In this document: positions 38,520 to 48,584 of the stretch, piece after piece
Layout of the letters: each line of letters begins with the position of its first letter
How positions within the stretch are numbered: position 1 is the first letter of the stretch
Origin: Phaeobacter piscinae
Lineage (GTDB): Bacteria; Pseudomonadota; Alphaproteobacteria; Rhodobacterales; Rhodobacteraceae
Direction of reading: 5' to 3'
DNA: 64,000 nt
NCBI RefSeq assembly: GCF_002407245.1
Contig: NZ_CP010681.1
Coordinates: 1,488,001-1,552,000, forward strand
Notes under the pieces: model-generated
What the model saw: only the letters and a program-made list of their open reading frames with translations
Database searches by the model: none
Told to the model about the DNA's origin: nothing
Translations under genes and position numbers: made by a program

Positions 38520-41171
38520 ATGCCGACGCTCAATGATATCCGCTCTACCTTTCTGAACTACTTTGCCAAGCAGGGGCACGAGGTCGTGTCCTCCAGCCCG
38601 CTGGTGCCGCGCAATGACCCGACCCTGATGTTTGCCAACTCTGGCATGGTTCAGTTTAAAAACTGTTTTACCGGGGTTGAAACCCGCGACTACAAACGCG
38701 CGACGACCTCGCAGAAATGTGTGCGGGCAGGCGGCAAGCACAACGACCTCGACAATGTCGGCTATACCGCGCGTCACCATACGTTCTTTGAAATGCTGGG
38801 GAATTTCTCCTTTGGCGACTACTTCAAGGAAGAGGCGATCACCTTTGCCTGGGAGCTGATCACCAAGGAATTTGGCATCGACAAGAACCGTCTGCTGACC
38901 ACGGTGTATCACACCGATGACGAGGCGTTCGAGATCTGGAAGAAGGTCGGCGTGCCGGAAGACCGGATCATTCGCATCGATACTTCCGACAATTTCTGGC
39001 AGATGGGGCCGACTGGTCCCTGTGGGCCCTGCACCGAGATTTTCTATGATCACGGCGATCACATCTGGGGTGGCCCTCCGGGCAGCGCTGATGAAGATGG
39101 CGACCGGTTCATCGAGATCTGGAATGTCGTCTTCATGCAGAACGAGCAATTCGAAGACGGCACGATGAAGGCGCTCGACATGCAGTCGATCGACACTGGC
39201 ATGGGGCTGGAACGGATCGGCGCACTGTTGCAGGGCAGCCATGACAACTACGACACCGACCTGTTCAAGGCGCTGATCGAGGCCTCGGCCGATGTGACCA
39301 ATGTGGATCCCTATGGGGACCAGAACGTCCACCACCGGGTGATTGCGGACCACCTGCGGTCGACATCCTTCCTGATGGCCGATGGTGTGATGCCGTCAAA
39401 CGATGGGCGCGGCTATGTGCTGCGCCGTATTATGCGCCGCGCGATGCGTCATGCGCATTTGCTGGGTGCCAAGGATCCGGTGATGCACCGTCTGGTCCCG
39501 GCGCTGGTGCAGCAGATGGGGGCAGCCTATCCCGAACTGGGTCGCGCACAGCCGATGATCGAAGAGACGCTGCATCAGGAAGAGACCCGTTTCAAGCAGA
39601 CGCTGGATCGTGGCCTGAAACTGCTGGATGACGAGCTGGCCGGTCTGGATGAGGGCGCACCGCTGCCCGGTGCTGCGGCGTTCAAACTGTATGACACTTT
39701 CGGCTTCCCGCTGGATCTGACCCAGGACGCCTTGCGCGAAAAGGGCCGGACCGTGGACACCGACGGGTTCGACAGCGCTATGGCGGAGCAGAAGGCCAAG
39801 GCGCGGGCGGCATGGTCCGGGTCGGGTGAATCTGCGGATAGCACCATCTGGTTTGATGTTGCCGATCAGGCGGGCACCACTGATTTCCTTGGCTATGAGA
39901 CCGAGGCGGCTGAAGGTCAGATCATGGCGCTTGTGGTTGATGGCGCTCAGGTTGCCGAAGCCGGGGCCGGCACTGACGTGCAGGTGGTTCTGAACCAGAC
40001 GCCGTTCTATGCGGAGTCCGGTGGCCAGGTCGGCGACAGCGGTGAGATCCGTGTCGAGGGTGGCGTGGTTCGGGTGACGGACACCAAGAAAGCCGCTGGC
40101 GTGTTCATCCACTTTGGCAAGGTCGAAAGCGGCCTGATCACCAAAGGTGCCGCAGCCCAGTTGGAGGTCGATCACATCCGCCGTAGCGCCATTCGCGCCA
40201 ACCATTCGGCCACGCACCTGCTACATGAGGCTCTGCGCGAGGCGCTGGGGGATCATGTGGCGCAGCGCGGTTCGCTCAATGCGGATGACCGGCTGCGGTT
40301 CGACTTCAGCCACAACAAGGCGCTGAGCGCGGAAGAACTGCGCCGGGTGGCCGTTGATGTGAACCGGTTTATTCGCCAGAACACTGCGGTCGAAACCCGC
40401 ATTATGACGCCGGATGATGCCCGCGCCCTGGGCGCGCAGGCGCTGTTTGGTGAGAAATACGGCGATGAGGTGCGCGTCGTCTCCATGGGTGAGGCCGACA
40501 CTGGCAAGGGACAGGATGGCACCACCTATTCCATCGAACTGTGCGGCGGCACCCATGTGCGCCAGACCGGAGATATCGGCACCTTTGTGATCCTGAGCGA
40601 CAGTGCCTCCTCCGCTGGGGTGCGTCGGATCGAGGCACTGACCGGTGCAGAGGCCTTTGCTCATCTGGACCGCGAGGCCCTGCGGATGGCGGAGGTCGCC
40701 AATAGTCTCAAGGCTCAGCCGGAGGAGGTCATGGACCGTCTCAAGGCGCTGATGGATGAACGCAAGGCGCTGCAGAACGAGGTGTCGCAGCTGAAACAGC
40801 AGGTTGCCATGGGCGGCGGCGCTGGTGGCGGATCCGAGACCAAAGAAATTGGTGGCAAGACCTTCCTCGGTCAGGCGCTGGAAGGTGTTTCGGGCAAGGA
40901 TCTTCGCGGATTGATTGATGCCCATAAGCAGAAAATCGGCTCCGGTGTGATCCTGCTGATCGCCAATGACGGCGGCAAGGTGGCGGTGGCCGCAGGTGTC
41001 ACGGATGATCTGACGGCAGAAGTGTCTGCGGTTGATGTCTTGAAAGCAGCCGTTCCGGCAGTCGGTGGCAAAGGCGGCGGTGGTCGTCCTGATATGGCGC
41101 AGGGCGGCGGCAAGGACTTCGCTGGCGCCGAGGAGGCGATCAAGGCAGCTGAGGCCCTGTTGGCTGTGTAA
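38520..41171 (+). CDS. alaS: Alanine-tRNA ligase
   Basis: 883 residues, full length. The class II catalytic core has [20 protein letters not shown] and [18 protein letters not shown]. The editing domain has the zinc motif HSATHLLH and CGGTHV. The C-terminal DHHA1 region has [12 protein letters not shown] with the usual helical linker. It charges tRNA-Ala and clears Ser/Gly mischarges. The ATG at 38520 has a GAGAG site and starts the conserved [12 protein letters not shown] block; the longer frame to 38370 overlaps the recA terminator. Confidence 0.96.
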   Translation: MPTLNDIRSTFLNYFAKQGHEVVSSSPLVPRNDPTLMFANSGMVQFKNCFTGVETRDYKRATTSQKCVRAGGKHNDLDNVGYTARHHTFFEMLGNFSFGDYFKEEAITFAWELITKEFGIDKNRLLTTVYHTDDEAFEIWKKVGVPEDRIIRIDTSDNFWQMGPTGPCGPCTEIFYDHGDHIWGGPPGSADEDGDRFIEIWNVVFMQNEQFEDGTMKALDMQSIDTGMGLERIGALLQGSHDNYDTDLFKALIEASADVTNVDPYGDQNVHHRVIADHLRSTSFLMADGVMPSNDGRGYVLRRIMRRAMRHAHLLGAKDPVMHRLVPALVQQMGAAYPELGRAQPMIEETLHQEETRFKQTLDRGLKLLDDELAGLDEGAPLPGAAAFKLYDTFGFPLDLTQDALREKGRTVDTDGFDSAMAEQKAKARAAWSGSGESADSTIWFDVADQAGTTDFLGYETEAAEGQIMALVVDGAQVAEAGAGTDVQVVLNQTPFYAESGGQVGDSGEIRVEGGVVRVTDTKKAAGVFIHFGKVESGLITKGAAAQLEVDHIRRSAIRANHSATHLLHEALREALGDHVAQRGSLNADDRLRFDFSHNKALSAEELRRVAVDVNRFIRQNTAVETRIMTPDDARALGAQALFGEKYGDEVRVVSMGEADTGKGQDGTTYSIELCGGTHVRQTGDIGTFVILSDSASSAGVRRIEALTGAEAFAHLDREALRMAEVANSLKAQPEEVMDRLKALMDERKALQNEVSQLKQQVAMGGGAGGGSETKEIGGKTFLGQALEGVSGKDLRGLIDAHKQKIGSGVILLIANDGGKVAVAAGVTDDLTAEVSAVDVLKAAVPAVGGKGGGGRPDMAQGGGKDFAGAEEAIKAAEALLAV

Positions 41172-41179
41172 AACATCTG

Positions 41180-41240
41180 TTTGATCATCTGATCAAAAAT
41201 GACTTGGTCTTTCCGGCAATTCCCGTAACCTGCCGGAAAG
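41180..41240. other. Two perfect inverted repeats between alaS and the DUF1330 gene
   Basis: TTTGATCA and TGATCAAA (41180-41197) are separated by 2 bases, and CTTTCCGGCA and TGCCGGAAAG (41209-41240) by 12 bases. Neither is followed by T. They could be operators for the small gene downstream or weak alaS terminators. Confidence 0.45.
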
Positions 41241-41265
41241 ATCGTCAGACAAAGGAACGTCCCCG

Positions 41266-41553
41266 ATGCCAGCACTCTGGATTGCACATGTCACCGTCAC
41301 CGACGCAGACGCTTACGGCAAATACGCTGAATTGGCCGGCCCGGCGGTTGCCAAACATGGCGGTCAGTTCATCGCCCGTGGTGGCCGGTTTGTGCAGCTG
41401 GAAGGCAAGGAACGTCCGCGCAATGTCGTGGCAAAATTCCCCAGTGTCGATGCCGCGGTGGAGTGCTATAACAGCCCCGAATACCAAGAGGCGCTGAGCC
41501 ATGCCCGGGACGCCTCCGAGCGGGAGTTGATGGTGGTTGAGATCAGCGAATAA
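41266..41553 (+). CDS. DUF1330 small protein
   Basis: 95 residues of the DUF1330 family, a dimeric alpha-beta-barrel fold. The family blocks are LWIAHVTVTDADAYGKYAEL, GGQFIARGG and AVECYNSPEYQEALSHARD. The role is unknown; some relatives are stress-linked. AAAGGAA precedes the ATG. It is flanked by hairpins on both sides, so it is likely transcribed alone. Confidence 0.87.
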   Translation: MPALWIAHVTVTDADAYGKYAELAGPAVAKHGGQFIARGGRFVQLEGKERPRNVVAKFPSVDAAVECYNSPEYQEALSHARDASERELMVVEISE

Positions 41554-41580
41554 CAACTGATCAGCCTCTTGCAGATGTGA

Positions 41581-41605
41581 TAAGAGCGGCCTTTGGCCGC
41601 TCTTA
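41581..41605 (+). terminator. Probable terminator after the DUF1330 gene
   Basis: A perfect 11-bp stem (41581-41591 with 41595-41605) with a TTT loop, but only a weak T-rich tail (TTCATTTG). Confidence 0.6.
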
Positions 41606-41644
41606 TTCATTTGTCAAAGCGTTGTTAGCAGTGTGGCAGATCTC

Positions 41645-42226
41645 TCAATAGGGATTGCGGGGTGTGCGATCCTCAGACAGGGTCTGTTGCCGCCGCTCAA
41701 CCAGCTGCTCTATCGCGTCGGCCAGGTGTTTTTCCTGAATATTATAGTCTCCGGCCGCAACCCGGATCTTATGTGCGGTGATCATCACATCCGTATGGGA
41801 GCACCCCATCGGGGGTTCAAATTTGTAGCAGGCGAGTTCGATCAGCAACCCCATCGGATCCTTGAAGTAGATCGAATCCATGAAGCCGCGATCCTTCGGA
41901 CCGGAATGTCCGATGCCGCGCTCGTTGAGCCGTTCAACGGCCTGGGCAAAAGTGGCCTTTGAGACGTTGAAGGCCAGATGATGGACACAGCCAGGATCCA
42001 TCGGCGTGCGACGACGGTCAGCCGTGCGGGTCTCATTGGTGAAGACGGTGATCAGGCGGCCATCGCCGGGGTCGAAGTAGAGATGCCCTTCGTCCGGGTC
42101 ATCGAGATTGGGTTGGTCGAAGATGAACGGCATCCCCAGCACGCCCTCCCAGAACTCGATTGACGTCTGCCGGTCGGCACCGGTCAAGGTGATATGATGA
42201 ACGCCCTGGACCTGTAGTTTGCGCAT
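41645..42226 (-). CDS. VOC-family (glyoxalase/extradiol dioxygenase-like) protein
   Basis: 193 residues with two vicinal-oxygen-chelate modules: VHHITLTGADRQTSIEFW at the start and CVHHLAFNVSKATFAQAV in the second half, each with the metal-ligand His, and an Glu-containing strand near GLLIELACYKFEPP. A metal-dependent dioxygenase, isomerase or lyase activity is expected; the substrate is unknown. The ATG at 42226 has AAGGGAAAG upstream; the frame open to 42289 runs into the typA terminator. Confidence 0.8.
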   Translation of the reverse strand: MRKLQVQGVHHITLTGADRQTSIEFWEGVLGMPFIFDQPNLDDPDEGHLYFDPGDGRLITVFTNETRTADRRRTPMDPGCVHHLAFNVSKATFAQAVERLNERGIGHSGPKDRGFMDSIYFKDPMGLLIELACYKFEPPMGCSHTDVMITAHKIRVAAGDYNIQEKHLADAIEQLVERRQQTLSEDRTPRNPY

Positions 42227-42287
42227 GCTGTCTTTCCCTTGGATGAACCCCTGTTTCTCGCAGGGTAGCACGCGGCAAACGGATAGC

Positions 42288-42317
42288 AAAAAGGCCGCCC
42301 TGAATTCTGGGCGGCCT
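42288..42317 (-). terminator. Rho-independent terminator of typA
   Basis: On the minus strand a 9-bp GC stem (42309-42317 with 42292-42300) with an 8-base loop is followed by a run of T. Confidence 0.85.
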
Positions 42318-42343
42318 CTGATATTTTCTGTATCAACTGTATC

Positions 42344-44164
42344 TTAAGCGTTGGCGCGGGCCATCCGCTTGCGCTCATGCGGGTCGAGGTAGCGCTTGCG
42401 CAGACGCACGGAGTTCGGGGTCACCTCCACCAACTCGTCATCGTCGATATAGGCAATCGCCTCTTCCAGAGAGAGCTTCATCGGCGTTGTCAGGCGCACC
42501 GCATCGTCGGTGCCGGAGGCACGAACGTTGGTCAGTTTCTTGCCTTTCAGCGGGTTCACCTCAAGATCATTGTCGCGGCTGTGCTCGCCAATGATCATGC
42601 CGGTGTAGACGTCTTCCTGCGCGCCGATCATCATCTTGCCGCGCTCTTCCAGGTTCCACAGGGCATAGGCGACCGAGGTGCCGTTTTCCATGGAAATCAG
42701 AACACCCGCGCGACGTCCAGGAATGGAGCCTTTGTGCGGGGTCCAGCCGTGGAACACGCGGTTCAGAACGCCGGTGCCGCGGGTGTCGGTCAGGAACTCA
42801 CCGTGATAGCCGATCAGGCCACGAGAGGGGACATGCGCGATAATGCGGGTCTTGCCAACGCCTGCCGGTTTCATCTCGACCAGCTCACCCTTGCGGTGAC
42901 CGGTCAGCTTCTCGATGACAACGCCGGAATATTCATCATCGACGTCGATGGTGGCTTCCTCAACCGGCTCCATGCGGACGCCGTCTTCTTCTTTGAACAG
43001 AACCTGCGGACGGGAGATCGACAGTTCAAAGCCTTCGCGGCGCATGTTCTCGATCAGAACACCCATCTGGAGTTCGCCGCGACCGGCAACCTCAAAGGCC
43101 TCGCCGCCGGGGGTGTCGGAGATCTGAATCGCGACGTTGGATTCGGCTTCCTTCATCAGACGATCGCGAATGACGCGGGACTGAACCTTCTTGCCATCGC
43201 GACCAGCCAGCGGGCTGTCATTGATGCCAAAGGTGACGGTGATGGTGGGCGGATCAATCGGCTGCGCGGGCAGGGCTTCACTGACTGAGGTATCTACCAG
43301 CGAATCCGCCACGGTGGCCTTGGTCATCCCCGCGATGGAGACGATATCGCCGGCTTCGGCGACGTCGATGGCCTGCTGGCCAAGACCACGGAAGGCCAGA
43401 ACCTTGGTGCAGCGGAAGTTCTCGATCAGATCGCCTTCACGGCTCAGCGCTTTGAGGTTGTCGCCCGCCTTGAGCGTACCGGATTCAACACGGCCGGTCA
43501 GGATGCGACCCATGAAAGGGTCGGCGCCCAGTGTGGTGGCGAGCATGCGGAACGGCTCGTCTTTGTGCTCGATCTGCTTTGGCGCAGGGACGTGATCCAC
43601 GATGAGGTCGAATAGGGCAGAGAGATCCTTGCGGGGACCGTCCAGCTCCATATCTGCCCAACCAGAGCGACCGGACGCATACATGGATGGGAAGTCCAGC
43701 TGGTCGTCATCCGCGCCAAGGTTGGCGAAGAGGTCAAAACACTGGTCCAGTGCGCGGTCTGGTTCGCCATCGGGTTTGTCGACTTTGTTCACGACCACGA
43801 TCGGGCGCAGACCCAGTGCCAGCGCCTTGGAGGTCACGAATTTGGTCTGTGGCATCGGACCTTCAGCGGCGTCCACCAACAGGACAACACCGTCCACCAT
43901 CGACAGGATCCGCTCAACCTCGCCGCCGAAATCGGCGTGGCCAGGGGTGTCGACGATATTGATCCGGGTGCCGTTCCACTCCACCGAAGTGGCCTTGGCC
44001 AGAATTGTGATGCCCCGCTCGCGTTCCAGATCGTTGCTGTCCATGGCGCGTTCCGCCACAGCCTGGTTTTCGCGGAAGGCGCCGGATTGTTTCAGAAGCT
44101 CGTCAACCAGGGTGGTTTTCCCGTGGTCCACGTGAGCAATGATCGCAATGTTGCGCAGGTCCAT
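42344..44164 (-). CDS. typA: Ribosome-associated GTPase TypA/BipA
   Basis: 606 residues of the translational GTPase family. G1 is [10 protein letters not shown]3 is [15 protein letters not shown]4 is [15 protein letters not shown]. Domain II, domain III and the BipA-specific C-terminal domain ([20 protein letters not shown]) are complete. It binds 70S ribosomes and aids subunit assembly and stress or cold adaptation. The ATG at 44164 begins [18 protein letters not shown], as in other family members, so the frame open to 44257 is not used. Confidence 0.96.
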   Translation of the reverse strand: MDLRNIAIIAHVDHGKTTLVDELLKQSGAFRENQAVAERAMDSNDLERERGITILAKATSVEWNGTRINIVDTPGHADFGGEVERILSMVDGVVLLVDAAEGPMPQTKFVTSKALALGLRPIVVVNKVDKPDGEPDRALDQCFDLFANLGADDDQLDFPSMYASGRSGWADMELDGPRKDLSALFDLIVDHVPAPKQIEHKDEPFRMLATTLGADPFMGRILTGRVESGTLKAGDNLKALSREGDLIENFRCTKVLAFRGLGQQAIDVAEAGDIVSIAGMTKATVADSLVDTSVSEALPAQPIDPPTITVTFGINDSPLAGRDGKKVQSRVIRDRLMKEAESNVAIQISDTPGGEAFEVAGRGELQMGVLIENMRREGFELSISRPQVLFKEEDGVRMEPVEEATIDVDDEYSGVVIEKLTGHRKGELVEMKPAGVGKTRIIAHVPSRGLIGYHGEFLTDTRGTGVLNRVFHGWTPHKGSIPGRRAGVLISMENGTSVAYALWNLEERGKMMIGAQEDVYTGMIIGEHSRDNDLEVNPLKGKKLTNVRASGTDDAVRLTTPMKLSLEEAIAYIDDDELVEVTPNSVRLRKRYLDPHERKRMARANA

Positions 44165-44312
44165 GACGTCAGCCTTTGTAAGGAAGTTGACGCGCGCATA
44201 GCGTGATAGGCCACCAAAGGCCAGAGGAAATACATCTTTTTGCCCGCGTGGCCCCAATCGAACCCGTGTTGTGGCGTTTGGCTGGCCATACGTGAGGACG
44301 TGATGATCGCTG

Positions 44313-44648
44313 TCAATGTCCGGTGGTGTTAGAAAACAAATGGATCACCAGGATGCCGGCCAGGATCAGCAACAATCCCAGAACAGCAGGCAGATCAAGC
44401 CGTTGTCCGAATACAACCCAGCCAATGATCGCGATGAGGAAAATGCCAAGGCCGGACCAGATCGCATAGACGATCCCCACAGGCATGTGCCGCAGGGTGA
44501 GCGCCATGAGGTAAAACGCCAACCCATAGCCAACCACTACGAGCAGTGACGGGCCAAGCCGGGTGAATTGCTGGCTGGCCTGCAAGGCGGTGGTGCCAAT
44601 GGTTTCTGCGGCAACCGCAAGGACCAGATAGAGATAGTGAAGCGGCAT
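44313..44648 (-). CDS. Small multidrug resistance (SMR) transporter
   Basis: 111 residues with four membrane helices. The essential membrane glutamate is Glu15 (LAVAAETIGT), and the SMR block GIVYAIWSGLGIFLI is present. It is probably a proton-coupled exporter of quaternary cations, or a guanidinium exporter as found for many SMR proteins. The ATG at 44648 places Glu15 at the usual position. It lies between typA and the tandem-HD gene on the same strand. Confidence 0.88.
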   Translation of the reverse strand: MPLHYLYLVLAVAAETIGTTALQASQQFTRLGPSLLVVVGYGLAFYLMALTLRHMPVGIVYAIWSGLGIFLIAIIGWVVFGQRLDLPAVLGLLLILAGILVIHLFSNTTGH

Positions 44649-44693
44649 GTTTAGACTTCCAGTGGGGATCTGCCTGCCCACGCAGCGCTTGGA

Positions 44694-45866
44694 TCAGGCG
44701 CTGGTGTTTTCGGCAAACCAAGGGGCAACAGTGGCCCGGACATACTCCCAGACAGCAGGTGCGCCGCGGGCGACTTTCTGGCCAACACGCGCCTCCAGTT
44801 GAGCCAGAGTGACGTTATACTCTCGCCAGCTGCCGCCGCCGGACATCAGGTTCAGCAAGACCGGCTGCACGCGATCAATGGCCTTGGCGTAGATCGCTTC
44901 GGCGCTCTCTGCGGCTTCAAATTCCTCCCAGATGCTGCGGAAGGCCTGGCCCTGATCTTCTGGCAGAAGGGCGAAGATCCGTTCTGCAGCGGCCTGTTCA
45001 CTTGCGGCGATGGCAGCGTGATCAGCCTCCGACAGGGTCGAATGGATCGGCACATCGCCTGCATCAATTTCGACAATGTCATGCAGCATCAGCATCTGCA
45101 GCACTTTGGCCATATCCACCGGCGCGTGGCTGTGTTGCGCCAGTACCCAAGCGTAAAGCATGATGTGCCAGCTGTGTTCGGCGGAATTCTCATGGCGGCT
45201 GCCGTCGCCGAGCGTGGTTGCGCGCAGAACGGTCTTCAACGCATCGACCTCATTGAGGAAGGCAAGGGGCGCGGTCAGCACATCCTGTGGATTGCCCCCC
45301 TCAAGCTTCGTGACCGCATGGGTGTAAACCTCAGGAAAGGCCTCTTTCAGTGCTGCGGCACGCCCGCCATAGAGGTTGCCACGGACCACCTCGATATGCG
45401 CTGCTGGCACATCCGCATTGTAAAGGGTCTGAAAGATTGGCTGACAGTGATCAATGCGCTTGGCCCATTGCGCGTCGGGCGTTGTGCTCGCTTCGAACTC
45501 GCGCCACAGACCATGCAGAAAGGCAGATTGATCCGCCGGAAGCAGCGAGAACAGCCGGGTCGCGGCAACCGCTTCGGCGCTGGCAACCGCCTCCCAGTCC
45601 ACATCACCGTCAATCGGATGGTCGCCCGCATCAATCTCAACCAGATCATGCAACAGCAACATCTGCACCACCCGTTCAATCGAGACGTCAGCCGGTGCAA
45701 ACGGGGCCAGGACCAGCGCATAAAGCGCCAGATGCCAGCTGTGTTCGGCGGAGTTTTCGCAGCGCGAGCCGTCCAGGATCAGGTTCTGACGATCCACGCG
45801 GCGCAGCTTGTCCGCCTCCAACAAAAAACGGAACTGGCTTTCAAGCCGCGTTGAGGTGTCAGTCAT
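44694..45866 (-). CDS. Tandem HD-domain hydrolase (two YfbR-like HD modules)
   Basis: 390 residues made of two similar halves. The first has ENSAEHSWHLALYA with HD at residues 73-74 (LLLHDLVEIDAGD); the second has ENSAEHSWHIMLYA with HD at 262-263 (LMLHDIVEIDAGD). Each half carries the full metal-binding set of the HD_3 family, whose single-domain members are 5'-deoxynucleotidases. An internal duplication is evident. Its start at 45866 overlaps the end of the small upstream gene by 8 bases, so they are coupled. Confidence 0.85.
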   Translation of the reverse strand: MTDTSTRLESQFRFLLEADKLRRVDRQNLILDGSRCENSAEHSWHLALYALVLAPFAPADVSIERVVQMLLLHDLVEIDAGDHPIDGDVDWEAVASAEAVAATRLFSLLPADQSAFLHGLWREFEASTTPDAQWAKRIDHCQPIFQTLYNADVPAAHIEVVRGNLYGGRAAALKEAFPEVYTHAVTKLEGGNPQDVLTAPLAFLNEVDALKTVLRATTLGDGSRHENSAEHSWHIMLYAWVLAQHSHAPVDMAKVLQMLMLHDIVEIDAGDVPIHSTLSEADHAAIAASEQAAAERIFALLPEDQGQAFRSIWEEFEAAESAEAIYAKAIDRVQPVLLNLMSGGGSWREYNVTLAQLEARVGQKVARGAPAVWEYVRATVAPWFAENTSA

Positions 45867-46107
45867 GGTCTGGAGCCTTGGATGCAATCTTAGCCTTGGC
45901 GGCGCTGATTTTGCTGTTGAGGAAGGCGCGCGCCTTACGCTCGGCAAGGCGCACCCGCATTTCAGTGAGGAAGGCTTCCTCAAGGGATTGAGACGCCGCC
46001 CCCAGAACTTGGCTCACCTCCATATAAAGGCGCTCTTCGCCGGTGGCGTCCTGTACCTTTAGCGTGTCGGCGGCCAGTTTTTGGGCCAGCGTCTCAATTG
46101 TGCCCAT
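45859..46107 (-). CDS. Small helical hypothetical protein
   Basis: 82 residues, mostly helical and basic at the end (RLAERKARAFLNSKISAAKAK). No cysteine or membrane segment. Its ATG (46107) overlaps the stop of the hydrolase gene and its stop overlaps the tandem-HD start, so it sits in the middle of a three-gene coupled operon. I do not recognise its family. Confidence 0.7.
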   Translation of the reverse strand: MGTIETLAQKLAADTLKVQDATGEERLYMEVSQVLGAASQSLEEAFLTEMRVRLAERKARAFLNSKISAAKAKIASKAPDHD

Positions 46108-46760
46108 CAGCGGGAGCTTTCGGTGAGCCGCCGTTTGACGTAGTCGGAGACATTGTCGATCATTGGATCCATATGCGGATCCTGGAAGAAGTGATCAGCG
46201 CCTTCGACTTCGGTATGGGTGATGGTGATGCCCTTTTGCTCATGCAGTTTATTCACCAGGTTCACCGTATCCGCAGGCGGCGCCACGCGGTCGGCGGTCC
46301 CGTTGATGATCAGACCCGAGGACGGGCAGGGCGCCAGGAACGAGAAATCATACATATTGGCAGGCGGCGCGACCGAGATGAAACCGGTGATCTCAGGACG
46401 GCGCATCAACAACTGCATGCCGATCCAGGCCCCAAACGAGAAACCGGCAACCCAGCAGTGCTTGGAATTGTTGTTCATCGACTGCAGGTAATCCAGCGCC
46501 GATGCGGCATCGGACAATTCGCCAACGCCCTGATCATATTCGCCCTGCGATCGGCCAACGCCGCGGAAATTGAACCGCAGAACCGTAAAGCCCATGTTAT
46601 AAAACGCATAATGCAGATTGTAGACGACCTTGTTGTTCATCGTTCCACCGAACTGCGGATGCGGATGCAGCACGATGGCGATGGGCGCGTCTTTTTCTTT
46701 TTGCGGGTGATAGCGGCCTTCCAGGCGGCCTTCGGGTCCGGGAAAAATGACCTCAGGCAT
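46107..46760 (-). CDS. Alpha/beta hydrolase
   Basis: 217 residues. The N-terminal HPHPQFGGTMNNKVV block supplies the oxyanion region, the nucleophile elbow is GFSFGAWIG (Ser), the acid lies in INGTADRVAPPAD and the catalytic His in EGADHFFQD. This is the pattern of small dienelactone-hydrolase/serine-aminopeptidase-like proteins. The substrate is unknown. It is first in the operon with the 82-residue gene and the tandem-HD gene, and divergent from the iron-sulfur operon. Confidence 0.85.
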   Translation of the reverse strand: MPEVIFPGPEGRLEGRYHPQKEKDAPIAIVLHPHPQFGGTMNNKVVYNLHYAFYNMGFTVLRFNFRGVGRSQGEYDQGVGELSDAASALDYLQSMNNNSKHCWVAGFSFGAWIGMQLLMRRPEITGFISVAPPANMYDFSFLAPCPSSGLIINGTADRVAPPADTVNLVNKLHEQKGITITHTEVEGADHFFQDPHMDPMIDNVSDYVKRRLTESSR

Positions 46761-46807
46761 GTGTGGGTGAATCCTACTCTTATTTTCGGGGATGCCGCCG
46801 GGAATAC

Positions 46808-46844
46808 TTGACGAATTCCGTAGGGCACCTTAGAACGGTTCTAA
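46808..46844 (+). promoter_or_regulatory. Promoter of the suf operon with an overlapping Irr-type box
   Basis: TTGACG (46808-46813), a 17-base spacer and TAGAAC (46831-46836) form a sigma-70-like promoter. A perfect palindrome TTAGAAC-G-GTTCTAA (46830-46844) covers the -10. It matches the Irr/iron-control-element pattern TTAGAA-N3-TTCTAA of alphaproteobacteria, so iron-responsive repression of the operon is likely. The transcript would have a roughly 105-base leader. Confidence 0.7.
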
Positions 46845-46948
46845 TTGGTGGCAGAGGCCAAGTTTCGCTGCCGTCCCGCTGAGATACGCATTGCAGCGTT
46901 CGAGGTCAATCTTTTCGCTGTGTCGTCAGGGTCTGAGGATTTGAAAAT

Positions 46949-47407
46949 ATGAAACTTTCGACCAAGGGGCGGTATGCGATGGTGGCCTTGGCGGATATCG
47001 CCTTGCAGCCGGAGGGCAGTTTGGTGGTGTTGGGGGATATCTCCAAACGTCAGGATATCTCGCTCCCGTACCTCGAACAGCTGTTTGTCAAACTGCGCCG
47101 CAGCGGTCTCGTGGTGTCGGTGCGTGGCCCCGGTGGGGGGTACAGGCTGGCACAACCGCCCTCGGACATCCGGGTGGTTGATGTGCTGAGTGCGGTGGAT
47201 GAAACCGTTGATGCCATGCACAAGGGGGCCGGTGCCTCTGGCGGGCTATCAGGAAGCCGCGCGCAATCGCTGACCAACCGTCTATGGGAGGGGCTGAGCG
47301 CGCATGTGTATGTTTTCCTGCATCAGACGCGCCTGTCGGATGTGATCGAAAATGATCTGGTGCCCTGTCCGGCGGTTCCGACCTTGTTTTCCGTGGTCGA
47401 TGACTGA
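46949..47407 (+). CDS. iscR: Rrf2-family iron-sulfur regulator IscR (single-cysteine type)
   Basis: 152 residues with the Rrf2 winged helix: MKLSTKGRYAMVALADIAL, then LPYLEQLFVKLRRSGLVVS and the wing VRGPGGGYRLA. The three-cysteine cluster of E. coli IscR (between about residues 92 and 104) is absent: the region reads MHKGAGASGG. The only cysteine is Cys140 (LVPCPAVP). Rhodobacter sphaeroides IscR is known to bind an Fe-S cluster with a single cysteine, so this protein belongs to that type. It heads the suf operon and probably represses it when Fe-S is plentiful. Confidence 0.9.
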   Translation: MKLSTKGRYAMVALADIALQPEGSLVVLGDISKRQDISLPYLEQLFVKLRRSGLVVSVRGPGGGYRLAQPPSDIRVVDVLSAVDETVDAMHKGAGASGGLSGSRAQSLTNRLWEGLSAHVYVFLHQTRLSDVIENDLVPCPAVPTLFSVVDD

Positions 47408-47525
47408 TCTGACCCGCAAATTTGGAAATCCATACCGGCGCTGGTGCGCTGTACCGACGAAATCAACGATCGCGTGCCTGCTCTGAGCGGCGGCGAGGGG
47501 TAAGAGCCAAGGACCAACACTGCAG

Positions 47526-48569
47526 ATGTCGCGCGTCTATCTTGATCACAACGCTACCACGCCGCTTTGCGATGCTGCGAAGGCTGCGATGATCTCTGCC
47601 TTGGAGATTTGTGGAAACCCGTCTTCAGTGCATGCTGAGGGTCGGGCTGCCAAGGCGTTGGTTGAGAAGGCGCGGGCGCAGATCGCCTCGGCTTTTGGGG
47701 CGGATGGTGCTGATATCGTCTTTACCTCCGGGTCGACTGAGGGGGCTGCCTTGGCCATGAGTGGTCGCAACCTTCACGCCGCATCGGTTGAACATGACGC
47801 GGTAAGGTCTTGGGCTGTCGAAGATTTACAGGTTTCGCCTGAGGGCGATGTCCTTGTGAATGACCCGGCGACCTCTGCCCTGCAACTGGCCAATTCCGAA
47901 ACGGGCATTATTCAGACGTTGCCGCAGGGGCTGGCGGTGACTGATGCGACACAGGCCTTTGGCAAGCTGCCCGTGGCCTTCAATTGGATGGGCGCAACCA
48001 TGGCGCTGATTTCGGCACATAAGCTGGGCGGCCCCAAGGGGATCGGCGCGGTTGTTCTGAAACGCGGCACCAATCTGGCGGCGCAGATCAAAGGGGGCGG
48101 TCAGGAAATGGGCCGTCGGTCCGGCACCGAGAATGTTGTCGGGATCGCCGGCTTCGGCGCCGCTGCCGAAGCTGCGGTACAGGCGCTGGCCAATGGTGTG
48201 TGGGAGCAGGTTGCGATGCTGCGCGACACAATGGAAGCGGCCCTTGCAGCTGGCAGTCCCGATACTATTTTTGTTGGGACATCGGCATCACGCCTTCCCA
48301 ACACCAGCTGTTTTGCGACCCCGGGCTGGAAGGGTGAAACCCAGGTCATGCAAATGGACCTTTCGGGTTTTGCGATCAGCGCAGGCAGTGCTTGCTCCAG
48401 CGGCAAGGTGCGCGCCAGCGCTGTGCTGACCGCCATGGGATATGACGAGTTAACCGCCCAGAGCGCCGTGCGCGTCTCGCTTGGGCCGGACACAACAGAA
48501 ACGGATGTGCTGCGCTTTGCCGAAAGCTGGTGCGCCAAACAGAAGAAACATCGCGCCCGGGTGGCGTGA
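47526..48569 (+). CDS. NifS/IscS-type cysteine desulfurase
   Basis: A 347-residue PLP enzyme of aminotransferase class V. The start is VYLDHNATTPL, the PLP lysine lies in ISAHKLGGPKG, and the catalytic cysteine in SAGSACSSGKVRAS. It is shorter than E. coli IscS. It supplies sulfur from cysteine. It is the second gene of the operon, so the operon has two desulfurases (this one and SufS at the end). AAGGA is about 12 bases from the ATG, a loose spacing. Confidence 0.9.
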   Translation: MSRVYLDHNATTPLCDAAKAAMISALEICGNPSSVHAEGRAAKALVEKARAQIASAFGADGADIVFTSGSTEGAALAMSGRNLHAASVEHDAVRSWAVEDLQVSPEGDVLVNDPATSALQLANSETGIIQTLPQGLAVTDATQAFGKLPVAFNWMGATMALISAHKLGGPKGIGAVVLKRGTNLAAQIKGGGQEMGRRSGTENVVGIAGFGAAAEAAVQALANGVWEQVAMLRDTMEAALAAGSPDTIFVGTSASRLPNTSCFATPGWKGETQVMQMDLSGFAISAGSACSSGKVRASAVLTAMGYDELTAQSAVRVSLGPDTTETDVLRFAESWCAKQKKHRARVA

Positions 48570-48584
48570 GTGCAGGAGATGACC

